The notes under the pieces are model-generated. The model searched no databases and was not told the DNA's origin. It worked only from the letters and a program-made list of their open reading frames with translations. This document shows, piece after piece, positions 1 to 9,953 of a DNA stretch of 21,050 bases. The stretch's first letter is position 1; each line of letters starts with the position of its first letter. Origin of the DNA: Ravibacter sp964562455. Its GTDB lineage: Bacteria; Bacteroidota; Bacteroidia; Cytophagales; Spirosomataceae. Position numbers and translations under genes: made by a program. The stretch covers positions 1 through 21,050 of the forward strand of contig CAZLTN010000095.1 of assembly GCA_964562455.1 (NCBI GenBank), read 5' to 3'.

Positions 1-3000
1 CATCACCGATCAGAACGGGCAATATGCGATCAGCGCCGGGGAAAGCGCCGTTTTAGTTTTCTCTTTTATCGGGTTCGAAGCGCAGGAAATACCTGTCAAC
101 GGAAGAAAAACCATTAATGTAGTACTTAAGGAGGATTTCCAGAACCTGGAAGAAGTAGTGGTAACTGCCATCGGGATCAAGCAGCAAAAAAGGCGGCTGG
201 GCTTTACCACGCAGGAAGTAAACACCGAGCAATTGGCCAACTCACGAACCATGAACCTCGGCAACGCCCTGTCCGGCCAGATCGCAGGCCTCACCGTTAG
301 CAACCCTACCGGGATGTTCCAGGCGCCTGCTTTTACACTCAGGGGCAAGACTCCGCTGATCGTTATTGACGGTGTACCGGTAGAAACTGACTTTTTCGAC
401 GTTACGGGCGAAGATATAGAGAACATTAACGTTCTCAAAGGAATTGCCGCATCGGCACTCTACGGGTCCCGGGGAAAAAACGGCGCAATCCTGATCACTA
501 CGAAAAATGCCACCCAGGAAGGCCTTTCGGTCAATTTTTCTACCAATAATATGGCTACTGCCGGCTTTACGGTATGGCCCAAAACCCAGACAGAATACGG
601 TAGCGGCTCCAACGGTCAATATGAATTCTGGGACGGCGCCGACGGCGGTATTTCCGACGGGGATATGACCTGGGGCCCCAGGCTCAATTCGGGCGTGAAA
701 GTACCGCAATGGAACAGCCCGATACGGGATAAGCAAACCGGAGAGACTATCGAATGGTATGGAGACGTAAAAGGGACGGTTTACGACGACCGCTCCAGGT
801 ATGAACGTGTTCCCACCGATTTTGTAGCCCATGACAACCTGAGAGATTTTCTTCGTACAGGAGTCGTAAGCACCAATAATTTTTCTGTGGCATACAAGGG
901 AGAAAAAGCAAGGTATTATGCTTCAGGAAAATATGCTTATCAGCGCGGCCAGGTACCCAATATGTCGCTCAATACGGGAAGCGTGAATTTCAATGCCTCA
1001 TTCGACCTCACCAAAAAACTTAACCTGGAAACCTCTCTGGCCTACAATAAGGTATTTTCACCCAACTACCCGAGATATGGGTACGGGCCTAAAAACCATA
1101 TTTATACCATACTTCTCTGGATGAGTGATGACGTGAACGGAAGTGACCTCCGGAATCATCTTTACCGCCCGGGATACGAGGGTTATGTTCAGGCAAACTA
1201 CAACTACGCCTGGTATAACAACCCGTATTTCGCATCTTACGAACTGCTCCAGAGCCAGAACCGGAACGTAGTCGATTCTCAGATGAAGCTGATGTGGAAG
1301 GCAAATGACAACTTCAACGTGCAGGCGCGGGGTTCCGTCAGGAATGTCAACCGCTTCGACTCGATGAAAAGCCCGAAATCCTACATGAACTATGGCGACT
1401 CCCGGAACGGCGATTATAAGATATGGAATACTTCCCAGGTTAATTTCGACGCCGACGTACTGGCCTCCTATATCAAGGATATCTCCGACAACTTCCAGTT
1501 GGGACTTAACGGCGGCGCTTCAATATTCAACCGTTCCTACGCAGATCAGTACCAGTCGACAGACGGCCTCATCGTTCCTTTTGTCTACAGCCTTAACAAT
1601 ACGGCCGGACCGGTTCAGGCTACCAATTCGCTTTATGAGAAATCTATACGGAGTATTTACGGCGCAGCAAATCTCGATCTTTATAACACGGTATACCTGA
1701 GTTTCACCGCAAGGAACGACTGGTCGTCTACTCTTCCTCCGAAACACAACTCTTATTTCTATCCTTCCGTATCGTTAAGCACAATGATCTCGGAATTCAT
1801 TCCGATGCCTAAATCTGTGGACTACATGAAGCTTTACTCTTCTTGGGCGCAGGTATCGAGTGATCTGGGATCATACAGTATATTTTCTGCTTACAACAAA
1901 GGAATTACCTACGGTTCCACACCTTCGGTTTATTATCCTGCCGGTATCATTAACCCGAATATACTGCCGGAAAAATCTTCCTCGTTCGAGATCGGGTTAT
2001 CATCAGCTCTTTTCAGAAACCGGCTCACTCTCGATCTCACCTATTATAATATAGTAGATGAAAACCAGATTATGGACCTCGGCATATCGGAAGCTTCCGG
2101 CTTTACTTCGAGGAAAGTAAACGGTAACGTATACAAGACGAACGGATTTGAGGTAGTAGCGGGGTTAAAAGCGATGCGGAAAAAGGATTTCTCCTGGGAT
2201 GTAAGCGCCAACTGGTCGAGGTATGTAAGAAAAATCACCGAGATCTATAACGACCAGGCGCGTTTCGGCAATCTCAAGCTGGGCGACAGGACCGACAGCT
2301 ATTATGCCCAGGTCTGGATGAAGAGTGCGGAGGGCCAGCTAATCCTGGATGCAAAAGGGCTGCCGATCAGGGACGCTTATGTACAGAACCTGGGCCACCT
2401 CGACCCTTCGTGGCGCCTGGGCATCCAGAATAAGTTCAAAATCAAAGGATTTGACGTAGGAGTGGATATCGACGGTGTATGGGGAGGAATTATGAACTCC
2501 AATACCATTGAAAAGATGTGGTGGGCCGGTAAGCATCCTTCCTCTACGGAGTATCGTGATGCAGAATATGCCGCCGGGAAACCTGTATATATTCCTGACG
2601 GCGTACGTGTCACGGGAGGAGAATTGGTCAGGGATGTTCTGGGCAATGTCACGCAGGATTCCCGTACCTACACTCAAAATACGACCGCGGTAAGCTGGCA
2701 GACATGGAGTCAGCAATATCCGTACCGGGCAAGGGTAACAGAAAGTGAAAACAAGAAATTCGCAAATACTTTTGACAGGTCTTTCTTTAAACTGAGAAGG
2801 ATCGCTATCGGCTACGACCTCGGAAAGGTCATCAACCTCGGTTCGAAAATCAAGGGGCTCAATGCCCAGGTCTTCGCGTATAACCTGGCTATGTGGAAAA
2901 AGATGCCGATCCTGGATCCCGATTTCAAAGAAGGTAACGACTCCGATCTGCAGGATCCGTCGCCGAGATACCTCGGCCTGGCCCTGAATCTTAAGCTGTA

Positions 3001-3001
3001 G
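1..3001 (+). CDS. SusC/RagA-like TonB-linked outer-membrane receptor, 5' partial
   Basis: The reading frame is open from base 2 to the TAG at 2999-3001 (999 residues visible), so the gene starts left of the window; the ATG at 158 is internal. The visible N-terminus is the end of a CarboxypepD_reg-like domain (VFSFIGFEAQE), followed by a TonB-box-like EEVVVTAIG, a plug domain with LIVIDGVPV, and the SusC signature ENINVLKGIAASALYGSRG. The rest is a long beta-barrel region rich in aromatic and Asn/Tyr residues, ending in LGLALNLKL. SusC-family proteins are outer-membrane channels powered by TonB that import oligosaccharides captured by a SusD lipoprotein. The SusD-like gene follows after 27 bp, so the two form an operon. 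Whether an STN domain precedes the visible part cannot be seen. The substrate is unknown. Confidence 0.95.
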   Translation, partial: ITDQNGQYAISAGESAVLVFSFIGFEAQEIPVNGRKTINVVLKEDFQNLEEVVVTAIGIKQQKRRLGFTTQEVNTEQLANSRTMNLGNALSGQIAGLTVSNPTGMFQAPAFTLRGKTPLIVIDGVPVETDFFDVTGEDIENINVLKGIAASALYGSRGKNGAILITTKNATQEGLSVNFSTNNMATAGFTVWPKTQTEYGSGSNGQYEFWDGADGGISDGDMTWGPRLNSGVKVPQWNSPIRDKQTGETIEWYGDVKGTVYDDRSRYERVPTDFVAHDNLRDFLRTGVVSTNNFSVAYKGEKARYYASGKYAYQRGQVPNMSLNTGSVNFNASFDLTKKLNLETSLAYNKVFSPNYPRYGYGPKNHIYTILLWMSDDVNGSDLRNHLYRPGYEGYVQANYNYAWYNNPYFASYELLQSQNRNVVDSQMKLMWKANDNFNVQARGSVRNVNRFDSMKSPKSYMNYGDSRNGDYKIWNTSQVNFDADVLASYIKDISDNFQLGLNGGASIFNRSYADQYQSTDGLIVPFVYSLNNTAGPVQATNSLYEKSIRSIYGAANLDLYNTVYLSFTARNDWSSTLPPKHNSYFYPSVSLSTMISEFIPMPKSVDYMKLYSSWAQVSSDLGSYSIFSAYNKGITYGSTPSVYYPAGIINPNILPEKSSSFEIGLSSALFRNRLTLDLTYYNIVDENQIMDLGISEASGFTSRKVNGNVYKTNGFEVVAGLKAMRKKDFSWDVSANWSRYVRKITEIYNDQARFGNLKLGDRTDSYYAQVWMKSAEGQLILDAKGLPIRDAYVQNLGHLDPSWRLGIQNKFKIKGFDVGVDIDGVWGGIMNSNTIEKMWWAGKHPSSTEYRDAEYAAGKPVYIPDGVRVTGGELVRDVLGNVTQDSRTYTQNTTAVSWQTWSQQYPYRARVTESENKKFANTFDRSFFKLRRIAIGYDLGKVINLGSKIKGLNAQVFAYNLAMWKKMPILDPDFKEGNDSDLQDPSPRYLGLALNLKL

Positions 3002-3028
3002 TCATCCTGTTTATAGTTACCAATTCCA

Positions 3029-4528
3029 ATGATTATCAAGAATATGAAAAAGATATTTTTATCCGCAGCAATGCTCCTTTCGGGCCTGATGGGCTGCCGG
3101 GATCTTGCCGAAATAAACATAGACCCTAACCGGGTTACCGAAACACACCCGCAACTGCAGCTCACCCAGATACAATGGGATGCTTTCCGGTATAACGGCG
3201 GCACAGGCCCGCTTTATGTCATGAAGATGCTCGTACAGACCGACGGCGAAAGCTCCGGTCAGTATTATAAATGGGACCGGTCGGACTTTTCGGCTTACTC
3301 CCGCATGCGCGACGTCACCAAAATGATTGAAGAGGCCGAACGGATCAATGCTCCTGTATATGCTGCGCTCGGCAAGTTTTTCAGGGCTTATTACTTTTTC
3401 GGCCTTACCATGACTTTCGGTGATGTCCCATATTCGGGATCACTGCAGGGTGAAAAGCAGGATGTTTATACTCCGCCCGTCTACGACGCCCAGAAAGAGG
3501 TATTCAAAGGCATACTTGCCGAATTGGATGAAGCCAATACAATCCTGGCCGGGGAGAATACGATCATTGCCGGCGATATCATCTACAAGGGAGATGTGTC
3601 GAAATGGCAAAAGCTCGTGAACGCTTTCCGCCTCAAAGTACTGTTGACCCTCTCGAAGAAAGAAGCAGAGGGCGACCTCAACATTAAATCGGCTTTTGCG
3701 AATATTGTCAGCAGCCAACCGATTTTTACCGGTAACCAGGATGATGCCCAGCTCGTTTTCCTAGATCAGCAGGGCAACCGCTATCCCGACTTTAATTCCA
3801 GCGGCTTCGGTTCGGGTATGTATATCGACTCTACTTTTATCCGCCGTTTGCAGGACCGGAAAGATCCCCGCTTGTTTGTCTACTGCACGCAAACCAAAAA
3901 TGCAGAAGATGCAGGCAAGGCCATCAACGATTTTTCTGCTTACGAAGGCGGAGACCCGGCAGCGCCCTATGCAGAGGTAAATACCAAAGCCGCCAGGGGG
4001 AATACATCGAAGGTGAAAGACAGGTACCACAAGGACCCTACGACCGAACCCTATGTACTATTGGGTTATTCGGAACAGCAGCTCATTATTGCTGAGGCTA
4101 TTGTGAGAGGATGGGTCAGCGGAAATGCTGTCACATATTATAATGAAGGTGTAAAAGCTTCTTTCAAATTCTACGAAACATATGCAAAAGGGCTATCTGC
4201 GTATGTTACGCCTGAAAAAGCCGAAGCTTACCTTGCCGAACCGATAAATGACTTTTCGAAGGCAGTAACTACCGAAGAAAAAATCGAAAAAATCGTCATG
4301 CAGCGATACCTGCGCTCTTACTTCCAATCCGGGCTGACAGCCTTTTTTGACCACCTGAGAACAGGATACCCGTCGTTCCGGAGGCCGGCAGGCGTTTCCA
4401 TCCCTTTCCGCTGGATGTACCCGCAGGCAGAATACAATACCAACACCGAAAACGTATCTGCCGCTATCAAAACCCAGTTCGGTGAAGGAAACGACAGGAT
4501 AAGCGCACAGCCCTGGTGGGTGAAATAG
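3029..4528 (+). CDS. SusD/RagB-like surface lipoprotein (SusD-like_2 type)
   Basis: This 499-aa protein is the likely glycan-binding partner of the SusC just upstream. The N-terminus is a lipoprotein signal peptide: a hydrophobic stretch at residues 9-21, then lipobox L-M-G-C with the lipidated Cys at position 23. The acidic residues after the Cys (CRDLAE) fit the Bacteroidetes surface-export signal. NIDPNRVTETHPQ just after it resembles the start of the SusD-like_2 family (PF12771). Helical TPR-like features include KFFRAYYFFGLTMTFGDVPY at about residues 112-131. A second possible start is the ATG at 3044 (MKKIF), which gives a more typical signal peptide; 3029 is kept as the longest frame. 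No upstream Shine-Dalgarno sequence is obvious, as usual in this phylum. A terminator lies shortly after the stop. Confidence 0.93.
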   Translation: MIIKNMKKIFLSAAMLLSGLMGCRDLAEINIDPNRVTETHPQLQLTQIQWDAFRYNGGTGPLYVMKMLVQTDGESSGQYYKWDRSDFSAYSRMRDVTKMIEEAERINAPVYAALGKFFRAYYFFGLTMTFGDVPYSGSLQGEKQDVYTPPVYDAQKEVFKGILAELDEANTILAGENTIIAGDIIYKGDVSKWQKLVNAFRLKVLLTLSKKEAEGDLNIKSAFANIVSSQPIFTGNQDDAQLVFLDQQGNRYPDFNSSGFGSGMYIDSTFIRRLQDRKDPRLFVYCTQTKNAEDAGKAINDFSAYEGGDPAAPYAEVNTKAARGNTSKVKDRYHKDPTTEPYVLLGYSEQQLIIAEAIVRGWVSGNAVTYYNEGVKASFKFYETYAKGLSAYVTPEKAEAYLAEPINDFSKAVTTEEKIEKIVMQRYLRSYFQSGLTAFFDHLRTGYPSFRRPAGVSIPFRWMYPQAEYNTNTENVSAAIKTQFGEGNDRISAQPWWVK

Positions 4529-4553
4529 ATTTTTTCATATAAAGATCGATCCA

Positions 4554-4589
4554 GGAGGCTTCCCGAAAAAAGGGCGGCCTCTTTTTTTT
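4554..4589 (+). terminator. Rho-independent terminator after first SusCD pair
   Basis: GAGGC at 4555-4559 pairs with GCCTC at 4577-4581, with an inner CCC/GGG pairing around an A-rich loop, and is followed by a run of eight T (4582-4589). It starts 26 bp after the SusD stop and closes the first SusC/SusD operon. Confidence 0.85.
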
Positions 4590-4849
4590 GAGGGGAACAG
4601 AACCGCACAATCCGCTATTTATCAGTATATTATATTACAGATTAACAAAAAGACAAAATAAATAAGCTGTAAAAGTTAAACGTATATTGTATTAGTGTAT
4701 ATTTTTGATATGTATATATAATCTATTTTCTCATCATCAATGAATCATTAACAAACATGTTCAATCCTTAGAAAATCAAACTTACATTACTAACCGGACT
4801 TAAGTTCATTACAAGCTTTTTTAACAACCATCTATAACTCATTTCTACC
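4590..4849 (+). promoter_or_regulatory. AT-rich upstream region of second SusCD operon, with candidate promoter
   Basis: This AT-rich gap between the terminator and the next SusC gene has no plausible ORF. It contains TATTTTTG at 4700-4707, a match to the Bacteroidetes -7 consensus TAnnTTTG. No clear TTG -33 element is present at the expected 19-21 bp spacing upstream, so the assignment is tentative. If it is used, the leader would be roughly 140 nt. No riboswitch-like structure was recognised. Confidence 0.35.
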
Positions 4850-7800
4850 ATGAAACAAGTTTTCCAGAGACCTCGGTCAGGGTCTTCGGGCGGTCGTGCC
4901 GTTCGTTTTCCAGTGGCTTTAATGGTCGGTTTGGCGCTTCTCGGACCCGAAGCCAGACCACTCTTTGCAAACCCCTCTTTCGAAACCGGAGTACCGGTTG
5001 CCGAGCGAACCGTCACGGGTACCGTTACGGACGAAAAGGGAGACGGGATGCCCGGCGTTACCGTTATAGTAAAAGGCAACGCTTCGATCGGCGTAACGAC
5101 CGACATCAACGGATTTTACTCTCTTTCTATCCCTGACCAGCTTGCCGGCGCCGTTCTGGTATTCAGCTTTATCGGGTATGAATCGGTGGAGCGGACGGTC
5201 GGACAGCAATCACGGATCGATTTGGCGCTTACCTCCTCGGTCAGTCAGCTCGAGCAGATAGTAGTGGTAGGGTATTCTGCCAAGAAGGCCAAATATCTTT
5301 CCAGCTCGGTTTCGACCATCTCCAACGAAAAGCTCCGCGACGTCACTGCAAATGAGCTTCCCAACCTCCTGCAGGGAAAAGCTCCCGGCGTGGTGGTTTC
5401 TCAACCTTCCGGCGACCCTACCAGCGCCGCAAGAGTGACGATCAGGGGAGCGGGAACGATTTCGGCAGGTAGTTCCCCGCTATACGTAGTAGATGGGAAT
5501 ATCGAGGGGACGTACAACCCGGTCGACGTGGAAAGCGTCACCGTGCTGAAAGACGTAGCCGCTACGGGGCTATACGGTTCGCGGGCCGCCAACGGGGTTA
5601 TTATCGTGAACACCAAAATGGGTAAGGCCGGCGGCAAGCCCGAGATAGCGTTCAATAATTCCCTTGGATTTGCAGAAGCTACGACGGGACCTTTCCGGAT
5701 GATGAACGCCCAGGAACTGTTCGATTTTCAGAGCTCCTTCTATCCCAGAAATCCCTCCGTATTGACTAACACCACCAACTGGTGGGACGAGGCATTCCGG
5801 AAAGCGTTTGTGAACACCCACAATCTATCGGTATCCGGCGGATCGGATAAAACGACCTACTACGTTTCTGCCAACTATTACCGTGAGCAAGGTACGGTAA
5901 TAGAGAACGATAAAACAGGCTATAACTTTCGTACAAACTTGCGGAGCAAGATCACCGACAAACTAACGGCTGCCATTCTTTTCAACGGGCAATACACGAA
6001 GGACAATTATCAAAACAGCAATACGCTTTATGATGCCTACGTGAACCTGCCATTCGACCCGGCTTACGAAAACGGCGCGCCCACCGACGGCAGAAGCTAC
6101 CCGGGGTGGCTAGGTCGCGACCGGGAAAACTTCCTCCATTCCCTCCAGTACAATTATTCGAACGCCGAGAGCCTGAAAACGAACCTGGATGTAAACCTGG
6201 ATTTTAATCTTACCGACAATATCACGCTCTCGAGCTATAACCGGGCGTACTTCGCCAACGGAAACGGCGCGACCTACTACGACCGCCGCAGCAAGCAGGG
6301 AGGGGCAAACGGGGGCGAGCTCTACAACAATGAAAACAGCGGCAACCGCCTTCTCACCTCCAACCGGATTCATTTTTCGCAGGATTTCGGGAAGCACAGC
6401 CTTGCCGCGCTGGGCGTTGCAGAAGCAGAAACATCTTTTAACCGGAATAGCGCGGTCTCGGGAAAAGGCCTTCCGGCCGGACAGGACGTGCTCTCGGTGG
6501 CAACCAATATCCTGAATTCGCCGACCGGCTACAGCGAGCAGGTTGCGTTCCGTAAATTCCTGGGACAGATCGATTACAATTACGACAGCCGGTACTTCCT
6601 GGTAGGTTCTTTTGTAAACGAATTTTCTTCTCTCTTCGGCAAGAACAATTCATCGGCTAACTTTTACCAGGCAGGAGCCTCCTGGGTGCTGACCAATGAA
6701 TCGTTCCTGAAAGGCAACCGGGTGCTGACATTCGCAAAACTGCGGCTGAGCAACGGAACGGTTGGTAACGCTTCCATCCCTAATTTCGCCTCCCTGGGCC
6801 TTTACACGATCTCGCAGGCAGCCAGCTATGCAGGCCTTCCGGGCGCGGCTCCCTTCCAGAAAGGGAACCCCAACCTCACCTGGGAGAAAGTTCGTTCCAC
6901 CAACCTGGGTATCGACTTCGCCCTATGGAGCCGGATCGACGTGGCCATCGACATTTACAATAAGTTGTCGGATGGCCTGCTATACCAGAGACCGCTGGCG
7001 GCTACCACCGGCTACAGCTACGTATGGGTAAATGCCGGATCTATCCGCAACAGAGGACTGGAATTCAGCCTGACCTCGGCCAACGTCAAAACCGGTGACT
7101 TCAGCTGGGAAACCAACCTGAATATGGCCTTTAACCGCAATAAAGTACTCAGCCTCAGCGGCGGCGCAAAAACTTTCCGCGCAGGTAACATACTTCCCAT
7201 TGCCACAGGCCATGATATGGGCGAATTCAACATGCCGGTATGGGCCGGGGTCGATCCTGAAAACGGGGACCCGTTGTGGGAGCGGCTCACCGATAACGGC
7301 GACGGCACCTTTACCAAGACTACGACAAACAGTTACAGCAGCGTGCAGACCGCAACCTCCCGCCAATTCACCGGGAAATCATCCAACCCGGATTTTACCG
7401 GAGGACTCACCAACACGCTCACCTACAAAGGATTTACGTTCTCGGCCTTCTTTAACTTCGTTTACGGCAACTACGTCTATAACAACAGCCGGTTCTATTT
7501 CGACAACGACGGCCTGTACGAAAGCTACAATAACATGGTGCCGGCAAAAGGCTGGAGCCGGTGGACGAAAGCAGGCGATATCGCGACCCATCCGAAGGCG
7601 ATCGTCGGAGGTAACAAAGACTCCAATCAGTCGTCTACCCGGTATCTCGAGGACGGCAGCTACCTCCGTCTGCGAAACATCCGCCTGGCCTACGACGTTC
7701 CCGGTGCGATGGTAAAACGGATCGGATTATCCCGCGTTAATGCCTTCATCAGCGCCGATAACCTATGGACGCTTACTTCTTTCACCGGCCCGGATCCGGA

Positions 7801-7894
7801 AGCCTCGTTTTCGTTCGAAGATACCCCCGGCTATTCGAGCATAAGGTATCCCGTCAGCAAAAAAATACTATTCGGACTAAATTTCACATTGTAA
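4850..7894 (+). CDS. SusC/RagA-like TonB-linked outer-membrane receptor (no STN domain)
   Basis: This complete 1014-aa SusC-family receptor imports a glycan or similar large nutrient through the outer membrane using TonB. The signal peptide has an unusually long, Arg/Ser/Gly-rich n-region (residues 1-19) before the hydrophobic core PVALMVGLALLG, with probable cleavage near LFA/NP at about 40. A CarboxypepD_reg-like domain occupies about 55-128 (GTVTDEKGDGMPGVTVIVKG ... FSFIGYESV), then a TonB-box-like EQIVVVGYS at 135-143, a plug at about 145-256 with LYVVDGN and VESVTVLKDVAATGLYGSRA, then the barrel to the C-terminal KKILFGLNFTL. No STN domain is present, so this receptor is unlikely to signal to a FecR protein. 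The partner SusD gene begins 12 bp after the stop. The start ATG has no Shine-Dalgarno sequence. Confidence 0.96.
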   Translation: MKQVFQRPRSGSSGGRAVRFPVALMVGLALLGPEARPLFANPSFETGVPVAERTVTGTVTDEKGDGMPGVTVIVKGNASIGVTTDINGFYSLSIPDQLAGAVLVFSFIGYESVERTVGQQSRIDLALTSSVSQLEQIVVVGYSAKKAKYLSSSVSTISNEKLRDVTANELPNLLQGKAPGVVVSQPSGDPTSAARVTIRGAGTISAGSSPLYVVDGNIEGTYNPVDVESVTVLKDVAATGLYGSRAANGVIIVNTKMGKAGGKPEIAFNNSLGFAEATTGPFRMMNAQELFDFQSSFYPRNPSVLTNTTNWWDEAFRKAFVNTHNLSVSGGSDKTTYYVSANYYREQGTVIENDKTGYNFRTNLRSKITDKLTAAILFNGQYTKDNYQNSNTLYDAYVNLPFDPAYENGAPTDGRSYPGWLGRDRENFLHSLQYNYSNAESLKTNLDVNLDFNLTDNITLSSYNRAYFANGNGATYYDRRSKQGGANGGELYNNENSGNRLLTSNRIHFSQDFGKHSLAALGVAEAETSFNRNSAVSGKGLPAGQDVLSVATNILNSPTGYSEQVAFRKFLGQIDYNYDSRYFLVGSFVNEFSSLFGKNNSSANFYQAGASWVLTNESFLKGNRVLTFAKLRLSNGTVGNASIPNFASLGLYTISQAASYAGLPGAAPFQKGNPNLTWEKVRSTNLGIDFALWSRIDVAIDIYNKLSDGLLYQRPLAATTGYSYVWVNAGSIRNRGLEFSLTSANVKTGDFSWETNLNMAFNRNKVLSLSGGAKTFRAGNILPIATGHDMGEFNMPVWAGVDPENGDPLWERLTDNGDGTFTKTTTNSYSSVQTATSRQFTGKSSNPDFTGGLTNTLTYKGFTFSAFFNFVYGNYVYNNSRFYFDNDGLYESYNNMVPAKGWSRWTKAGDIATHPKAIVGGNKDSNQSSTRYLEDGSYLRLRNIRLAYDVPGAMVKRIGLSRVNAFISADNLWTLTSFTGPDPEASFSFEDTPGYSSIRYPVSKKILFGLNFTL

Positions 7895-7906
7895 AAAATT
7901 GTTCCA

Positions 7907-9940
7907 ATGAGGTCAAATACTCGTAAATCTATAGTAGGCATCGTGCTCCTCTCACTGTTTGCTGCTTCCTGTGAACAGTACTTCGAGCCGACTACAGCCA
8001 TCGACGAAACCAGTGCGCTGTCGAATGCGTCGGATGTCGCAACCGTAACCATCGGGAATTATGCTTTCCTGAAAAATGCCAACTACACTACTTCCGGTCA
8101 TATCCTGATGGAGTACCCGAGCGATGAAATCGCCCAGGGGCAAATCTCGTCGAACGATCTTACACGCGCCTACCGGTATACGCATATCAACACATCTGCT
8201 CATGCCACCAATTACTGGGCCGAGTGCTATAAGACGATCGCCGCCGCAAACAAGGTCATCGGGTTCGTTCCTGACGACGCCTCTGCAGAGCTCAGGCAAC
8301 TGAAAGGTGAAAACATCTTCCTGAGAGCGATGATTCACTTCAATCTTGTCCGGATATTCGGGCGCCCTTACAATCAGAACAACGCCTCCAACCCGGGTAT
8401 CCCGATCCTCACCGATCTTTTGAGTGAAAGTGAAGTCGATAATATCAAGCGGTCTACCGTTAAAGAGGTCTATGACTCTGTCATTACCGACCTGCTCCGC
8501 GCGGCAGAACTCATGAGCGAGCGAAAGCCCGGTATCTACGCTTCAAAAGAAGTAGCCTATGCGCTTCTATCGAAAGTGTATCTTTTTAAAGAGGACAATG
8601 AAAACGCCCTGAAGTATGCCAATCTTGTAATCAGCAGCGGTCGGTACAGCCTGATCCCGTCGGCCAACTTACCGAATTATTTCCGATCGACACCTGAGAA
8701 CAACGCGGAAACCATATTCGCGGTGCGGCATACCAATGTACAGATCGCCGGGATCAGCACGATGTACATCAGCTCGGATGTATCGCTCAACCCAAAAGCG
8801 CAGGGCGTAAGCGGCTGGGCGGAACTTTACGCTTCGCGGAAATTCTTCCTGAGAGCGATGATTCACTTCAATCTTGTCCGGATATTCGGGCGCCCTTACA
8901 ATCAGAACAACGCCTCCAACCCGGGTATCCCGATCCTCACCGATCTTTTGAGTGAAAGTGAAGTCGATAATATCAAGCGGTCTACCGTTAAAGAGGTCTA
9001 TGACTCTGTCATTACCGACCTGCTCCGCGCGGCAGAACTCATGAGCGAGCGAAAGCCCGGTATCTACGCTTCAAAAGAAGTAGCCTATGCGCTTCTATCG
9101 AAAGTGTATCTTTTTAAAGAGGACAATGAAAACGCCCTGAAGTATGCCAATCTTGTAATCAGCAGCGGTCGGTACAGCCTGATCCCGTCGGCCAACTTAC
9201 CGAATTATTTCCGATCGACACCTGAGAACAACGCGGAAACCATATTCGCGGTGCGGCATACCAATGTACAGATCGCCGGGATCAGCACGATGTACATCAG
9301 CTCGGATGTATCGCTCAACCCAAAAGCGCAGGGCGTAAGCGGCTGGGCGGAACTTTACGCTTCGCGGAAATACTGGGATTTCATCAGGCAACACCCTGAA
9401 GACCTGCGGTTGTCGTTTATTACCCCCTATCAAATCAACGGCGTACTGCAATATAACGGTAAGCTCGATCCGCCGACTCCCATGTATTACATCAACAAAT
9501 TCACCTTGCAGGAAGGCGTCATCAACGCCGCCTCCCCGGTGTACCTGCGCCTGGCCGACATCTACCTGATCAGGGCCGAGGCGAATGCCAAGATGGGCAA
9601 CGCCGAAGCGGCGCTCCAGGACGTCAATCTCATCAGGAGCCGGGCAGGTCTTTCGGGGAATGCGCTTTACTCTACCGGCAGCGTTTCCGCGGCAGGGAAA
9701 ACTATCCTGGACGTGGTCCTGGAAGAACGCTTCCTCGAGCTGGCTTTTGAAGGTCACCGTGTTTACGATCTGTTCCGCAATGGCCGGCCCATGGAGCGCA
9801 ACTACCCGGGCACCCATTCCCAGAACAACACGCCGACTACCAATGTATACCAGAAAGTAGAACCGACCGATCCGCGCGTGGTGTTCTATATCCCGCAAGC
9901 TGAAATCGACCGGAACAGCAACCTTACCCAGAACCCGTAA
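7907..9940 (+). CDS. SusD/RagB-like lipoprotein with 176-residue internal tandem duplication
   Basis: The encoded protein has 677 aa, where SusD-like proteins are usually about 450-600. The signal peptide ends in lipobox A-A-S-C with the lipid Cys at residue 22. Residues 138-312 are repeated exactly as 314-488 because 528 bp of DNA are duplicated head to tail (see the repeat entries). Without the second copy the protein would be 501 aa, a normal SusD. The duplicated piece runs from the SusD_N helix FLRAMIHFNLVRIFGRPYNQ to GWAELYASRK. After the second copy the C-terminal SusD/RagB part continues with YLRLADIYLIRAEANAKMGN and ends VVFYIPQAEIDRNSNLTQNP. The duplication keeps the frame, so a protein can be made, but an extra half-domain should disturb the SusD fold and its contact with SusC. 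It follows its SusC partner by 12 bp. Family call sure; functionality uncertain. Confidence 0.93.
   Translation: MRSNTRKSIVGIVLLSLFAASCEQYFEPTTAIDETSALSNASDVATVTIGNYAFLKNANYTTSGHILMEYPSDEIAQGQISSNDLTRAYRYTHINTSAHATNYWAECYKTIAAANKVIGFVPDDASAELRQLKGENIFLRAMIHFNLVRIFGRPYNQNNASNPGIPILTDLLSESEVDNIKRSTVKEVYDSVITDLLRAAELMSERKPGIYASKEVAYALLSKVYLFKEDNENALKYANLVISSGRYSLIPSANLPNYFRSTPENNAETIFAVRHTNVQIAGISTMYISSDVSLNPKAQGVSGWAELYASRKFFLRAMIHFNLVRIFGRPYNQNNASNPGIPILTDLLSESEVDNIKRSTVKEVYDSVITDLLRAAELMSERKPGIYASKEVAYALLSKVYLFKEDNENALKYANLVISSGRYSLIPSANLPNYFRSTPENNAETIFAVRHTNVQIAGISTMYISSDVSLNPKAQGVSGWAELYASRKYWDFIRQHPEDLRLSFITPYQINGVLQYNGKLDPPTPMYYINKFTLQEGVINAASPVYLRLADIYLIRAEANAKMGNAEAALQDVNLIRSRAGLSGNALYSTGSVSAAGKTILDVVLEERFLELAFEGHRVYDLFRNGRPMERNYPGTHSQNNTPTTNVYQKVEPTDPRVVFYIPQAEIDRNSNLTQNP
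8316..8843 (+). repeat. 528-bp direct tandem duplication, copy 1
   Basis: Bases 8316-8843 recur immediately downstream at 8844-9371. Read side by side, I found no difference between the copies, synonymous positions included. Identity stops exactly at the unit edges (8315 A versus 8843 T; 8844 T versus 9372 A), so the junction shows no microhomology. The unit is 176 codons, so the frame is kept. Confidence 0.97.
8844..9371 (+). repeat. 528-bp direct tandem duplication, copy 2
   Basis: This is the second, head-to-tail copy of 8316-8843. At the junction codon 313 becomes Phe (TTC) where the first copy starts within Ile137 (ATC), and the sequence leaves the repeat at Tyr489 (TAC). Perfect identity implies either a very recent event or an assembly error. 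Confidence 0.97.
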
Positions 9941-9953
9941 CGGACAGGGTTTA

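Noticed and set aside
9197..9898. Minus-strand ORF of 233 codons over the SusD 3' part
   Set aside because: It is a shadow of the SusD coding frame; part of it appears twice only because the SusD segment is duplicated.
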